Shown: one piece after another, positions 37,469 to 39,494 of the stretch
Layout: the number at the start of each line of letters is the position of its first letter
Numbering within the stretch: position 1 is the stretch's first letter
Source of the DNA: Streptococcus sp. HSISM1
Lineage (GTDB): Bacteria; Bacillota; Bacilli; Lactobacillales; Streptococcaceae
NCBI RefSeq assembly: GCF_000448565.1
Contig: NZ_CM002128.1
Location: forward strand, 1,429,566 to 1,469,059
Direction: 5' to 3'
Length of the DNA: 39,494 bases
Translations under genes and position numbers: made by a program
Notes under the pieces: model-generated
What the model was told of the DNA's origin: nothing
What the model saw: only the letters and a program-made list of their open reading frames with translations
Database searches by the model: none

Positions 37469-37624
37469 TGTTTTGTACATTATTCTGGAATGGTATTTTG
37501 TATATTTTATAGTTCATCATATTATCAAATCTAAGAAATTGATTTGTACATTTATTTCAATGATAATCAATGTATAATAAAAAATTAAAGTTCGAATTCT
37601 GAAACTACTTTCACATATATAAAA

Positions 37625-37653
37625 TTGAATCTAAATTGCTTTAGGCCTATAAT
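37625..37653 (+). promoter_or_regulatory. promoter of the small membrane ORFs
   Basis: TTGAAT (37625-37630), 17 bases, then TATAAT (37648-37653). Downstream, AAAGGAG (37684-37690) is followed by a hairpin ATACTGT/ACAGTAT (37692-37715) before the ATG at 37728. Confidence 0.6.
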
Positions 37654-37727
37654 AAAGATAGGAATAAAAAGAAATCTTCCTAGAAAGGAGTATACTGTAT
37701 CATATGTGACAGTATTATTAATGAATC

Positions 37728-37913
37728 ATGAAAAAAATAATTACTATAGTACAGTGCATTTTGTTTCCCGTGTCTCCTTATATAGCTAGAGAACTATGCT
37801 TGATGAGTAAAAATCTAGTCGATAATATGTTCCTTATATTCTTTATCATGCTAACAATTTCTTTTTGGCTTGGTATTTGGAAGTTGGGAGATCTTATGGG
37901 AAATCCAAAATAG
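37728..37913 (+). CDS. 61-residue membrane protein, unknown
   Basis: It begins MKKIITIVQCILFP and has two hydrophobic segments (about 3-18 and 31-52). No ribosome site lies at the right distance from ATG 37728. The best one is 37 bases upstream, separated by a hairpin that could bring it close when folded. It is the first of three tiny membrane ORFs under one promoter. The family is not recognised and the gene may be decayed. Confidence 0.4.
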   Translation: MKKIITIVQCILFPVSPYIARELCLMSKNLVDNMFLIFFIMLTISFWLGIWKLGDLMGNPK

Positions 37914-37934
37914 AAAGTAAAAGTTGTACTAGAG

Positions 37935-38048
37935 ATGAAATTTCTATTTATTTTAATTATTAATACACCTTATTTCTTTTATTTAAAATGGAAGGATAAG
38001 CCTAAACAAAAAATAAGTCCTTTTGTTATCTTTATAAGTTTTACATGA
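37935..38048 (+). CDS. 37-residue hydrophobic peptide, unknown
   Basis: A short ORF (MKFLFILIINTPYFFYL..., with a lysine-rich middle KWKDKPKQK and a second hydrophobic end). It is in the same frame as the 61-residue ORF, 21 bases after its stop, so the two could once have been one gene. Its stop overlaps the next start (ATGA), which supports translation. Confidence 0.3.
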   Translation: MKFLFILIINTPYFFYLKWKDKPKQKISPFVIFISFT

Positions 38049-38242
38049 TTTACTTGTGGTTTATCCTCATAATTTCCATAATGGCTATCGGTATTTTATC
38101 CCTTGGAATAGTAGCTGGTATGGGAAGAAAACTTCCGTTTGGTTTCTTTGTTTTATCTTTTTTATGTGTAGTTCTATTTAGTTTCTATATTTTTAATATT
38201 CTAAAAGAGATAAAGGAATTAAAGCAAATAAAAGGTCAGTAA
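38045..38242 (+). CDS. 65-residue membrane protein, unknown
   Basis: ATG 38045 overlaps the previous stop by four bases. The protein has two hydrophobic helices (about 3-25 and 32-50) and a charged tail KEIKELKQIKGQ. A strong terminator follows at 38285. Small two-helix proteins with this layout include immunity proteins of peptide bacteriocins, but no bacteriocin-like precursor is seen nearby. Confidence 0.45.
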   Translation: MIYLWFILIISIMAIGILSLGIVAGMGRKLPFGFFVLSFLCVVLFSFYIFNILKEIKELKQIKGQ

Positions 38243-38284
38243 ATATTAACTAAGAGAACTAGCTAACTAGCTTAAGTAAAATAT

Positions 38285-38315
38285 AACACGGCTATGATTC
38301 ATGAGCCGTGTTTTT
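38285..38315 (+). terminator. intrinsic terminator
   Basis: AACACGGCT and AGCCGTGTT form a nine-pair stem around ten bases, followed by TTT. It ends the small membrane ORF unit. Confidence 0.85.
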
Positions 38316-38350
38316 GTATGAACGTACAGTTGAAAAATTTTTAGTTTTCA

Positions 38351-38382
38351 CTTAAATAAAGTACATAATTGACAATGATTAG
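38351..38382. repeat. 32-bp exact repeat, copy B
   Basis: Identical to 2625-2656. It lies in the gap (38243-38528) between two terminators, upstream of the ImmA-like gene. Confidence 0.7.
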
Positions 38383-38440
38383 TTCAAAACATTTTTTGGT
38401 TATCTTAGAATAATAAAAGTAATTAGAACTAGTACAAAAA

Positions 38441-38465
38441 AAGTGGACACACATCCACTTTTTTT
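38441..38465 (+). terminator. intrinsic terminator, possibly bidirectional
   Basis: AAGTGGA and TCCACTT pair around CACACA, with A-rich sequence on the left and TTTTTTT on the right. It insulates the ImmA-like gene from the cargo region. Confidence 0.75.
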
Positions 38466-38528
38466 ATATAATAAACTCAACTAAATTGGTTTAGTTTTGT
38501 ATTTTATACTTAAAGGAGGTATCATTCT

Positions 38529-39389
38529 TTGGATGAATTGTATACAAGAATAAGTAATTCTACAAAACATGTGTTATACCAGTATATGAAAGATCATGAC
38601 ATTTCATTACTAAATTATAATTTCAACTACTTCTTTCAACACTGTATTCAAGAATATCAGATTCAAGTGATTAGTCACCACTTCTCTAATCGTAAGATTG
38701 AAGGATTAACTGTTATCGATGAATTAGGAATTAGTTTTTCCTATGAAAAGGATAATCCAATTGTAAAGCAAAATTTTACTCTATGTCATGAACTGGGACA
38801 TTTTATCCTAGAGCATGAAGGAAATTATTTTACTGAATCTATTGATAATCAGGAGAACCTACTAGAGCGAGAAGCGAATATTTTCTCTGCTGTAGTATTA
38901 ATGCCTGACATTGTTTTGTTGTCAAAGATTTATTATAGTTGCGACACCTTTCAAAAGATTCAAAATAGTCTAGATGTTTCAAAACAGGCATTGTTTTATC
39001 GCCTTTTAGATCTTCTTAGAGAATATTATCCTGGAAAAGAAAGTACCATTAAGCAGGCTATCGATGCTTATATTGATGGACAAAATGCCACACTACTCCT
39101 TTTGTTTCACGGTGTCAAAGATCAGATTATAAAGGAATTCAACAACTATCAGACTTCTCTAATCAATAAGATTCAGCAATCAGTAATCAAAAAAGGCTTC
39201 GTTACTAGCCAAGAGTTACCTGAACTTTTAAATCAGGATAATTGGAAGACAATTAAGAATTGCCATGACAATCTAAAAGTATGGCTCATTTATGATAGAG
39301 GAAAATCAATAGCTTATGTTTGGGATAAAAATAAGCTAACAGACAAAGAAGCAAAACAAAAAGCTGAATTGAAATTATTGTTAATGTGA
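38529..39389 (+). CDS. ImmA/IrrE-family metallopeptidase with C-terminal extension
   Basis: The 286-residue protein starts at TTG 38529, nine bases after AAAGGAGG. The zinc motif is HELGH in TLCHELGHFILEHEG (about 83-97) and the third ligand region is EREANIFSAVVLMP (about 117-130). ImmA peptidases cleave or inactivate ICE and phage repressors and so induce transfer. The first 160 residues cover the family. The last 120 or so (from about 165, helical, then a beta-like end NLKVWLIYDRGKSIAYVW) are an extra part. It is followed five bases later by an XRE gene, as orfQ is by arp2 in ICESt3. Confidence 0.85.
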   Translation: MDELYTRISNSTKHVLYQYMKDHDISLLNYNFNYFFQHCIQEYQIQVISHHFSNRKIEGLTVIDELGISFSYEKDNPIVKQNFTLCHELGHFILEHEGNYFTESIDNQENLLEREANIFSAVVLMPDIVLLSKIYYSCDTFQKIQNSLDVSKQALFYRLLDLLREYYPGKESTIKQAIDAYIDGQNATLLLLFHGVKDQIIKEFNNYQTSLINKIQQSVIKKGFVTSQELPELLNQDNWKTIKNCHDNLKVWLIYDRGKSIAYVWDKNKLTDKEAKQKAELKLLLM

Positions 39390-39394
39390 GGTAA

Positions 39395-39494
39395 ATGATG
39401 TACCAACCAGAAAAACTAAAGGCTCGTAGAAAAGAGCTAAAAATGACTCAAAAAGATATTGCAGATCAATTAGGTATTACCTACCAGGCTTATT
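39395..39494 (+). CDS. XRE-family regulator, cut by the window end
   Basis: The start is ATG 39395 or 39398 behind GAGGT. The first 33 residues, MMYQPEKLKARRKELKMTQK and onward, are the first helices of an HTH (QKDIADQLGITYQAY). It is probably the CI-like partner of the preceding ImmA-like peptidase. The C-terminus is not visible. Confidence 0.75.
   Translation, partial: MMYQPEKLKARRKELKMTQKDIADQLGITYQAY

Overview
This window reads as the chromosome of a low-GC Gram-positive coccus, almost certainly a Streptococcus of the Mitis/Sanguinis type. The grounds are the streptococcal mevalonate genes, a PepX with its catalytic serine at residue 348, a CppA protein, a RocS chromosome-segregation protein, EbfC, and intergenic repeats of streptococcal style. 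The species cannot be fixed from the sequence alone.

Layout. 1-3110 holds a broken MFS efflux gene, a 36-residue membrane peptide with its own promoter and terminator, a TPR protein, and a 79-residue membrane protein under a likely CcpA site. 3191-12888 is the isoprenoid locus: mvaS-mvaA on the plus strand, and mvaK1-mvaD-mvaK2-fni on the minus strand. Together they cover every step from acetoacetyl-CoA to IPP/DMAPP. Between the two arms lies a translationally coupled pair, a secreted C69 dipeptidase and a PrsW-type intramembrane protease. 12998-20393 carries a serine hydrolase with cppA, then divergent pepX, rocS, a DnaQ-type exonuclease, and an ABC exporter with a 5' frameshift. ebfC (20662-20961) is the last core gene.

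From about 20990 to beyond the right edge is an integrative and conjugative element (ICE) of the Tn916/ICESt3 superfamily inserted just upstream of ebfC. A single minus-strand operon of about 14.4 kb runs from a consensus promoter at 35403-35431 to the integrase at 21040. It encodes a small first gene, two DUF961-like proteins, a TcpA coupling ATPase, oriT, a MobT relaxase, two small proteins, VirB8-like TcpC, TcpD, TcpE, a VirB4 ATPase, a VirB6-like membrane protein, a cell-wall hydrolase, a DUF3173 protein and the tyrosine integrase. No antibiotic-resistance cargo is visible. On the plus strand beyond the promoter are an XRE repressor, an AT-rich cargo of unrecognised membrane proteins (35806-38242), an ImmA/IrrE metallopeptidase, and the start of a second XRE regulator cut by the window end.

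The most interesting points are these. (1) The ICE switch: the operon promoter is covered by two 18-bp dyads, and an opposing promoter lies inside the transcribed leader. (2) A leader of nearly 500 nt, rich in hairpins, ends in an intrinsic terminator directly before the first conjugation gene, which looks like an attenuator. (3) An unrecognised polytopic membrane protein and three tiny membrane ORFs form the cargo. (4) There are six single-base frame breaks, all in accessory genes, and each can be repaired at a six-base A/T tract. Core genes with runs of seven are intact, so decay, phase variation or local sequencing error remain to be separated.
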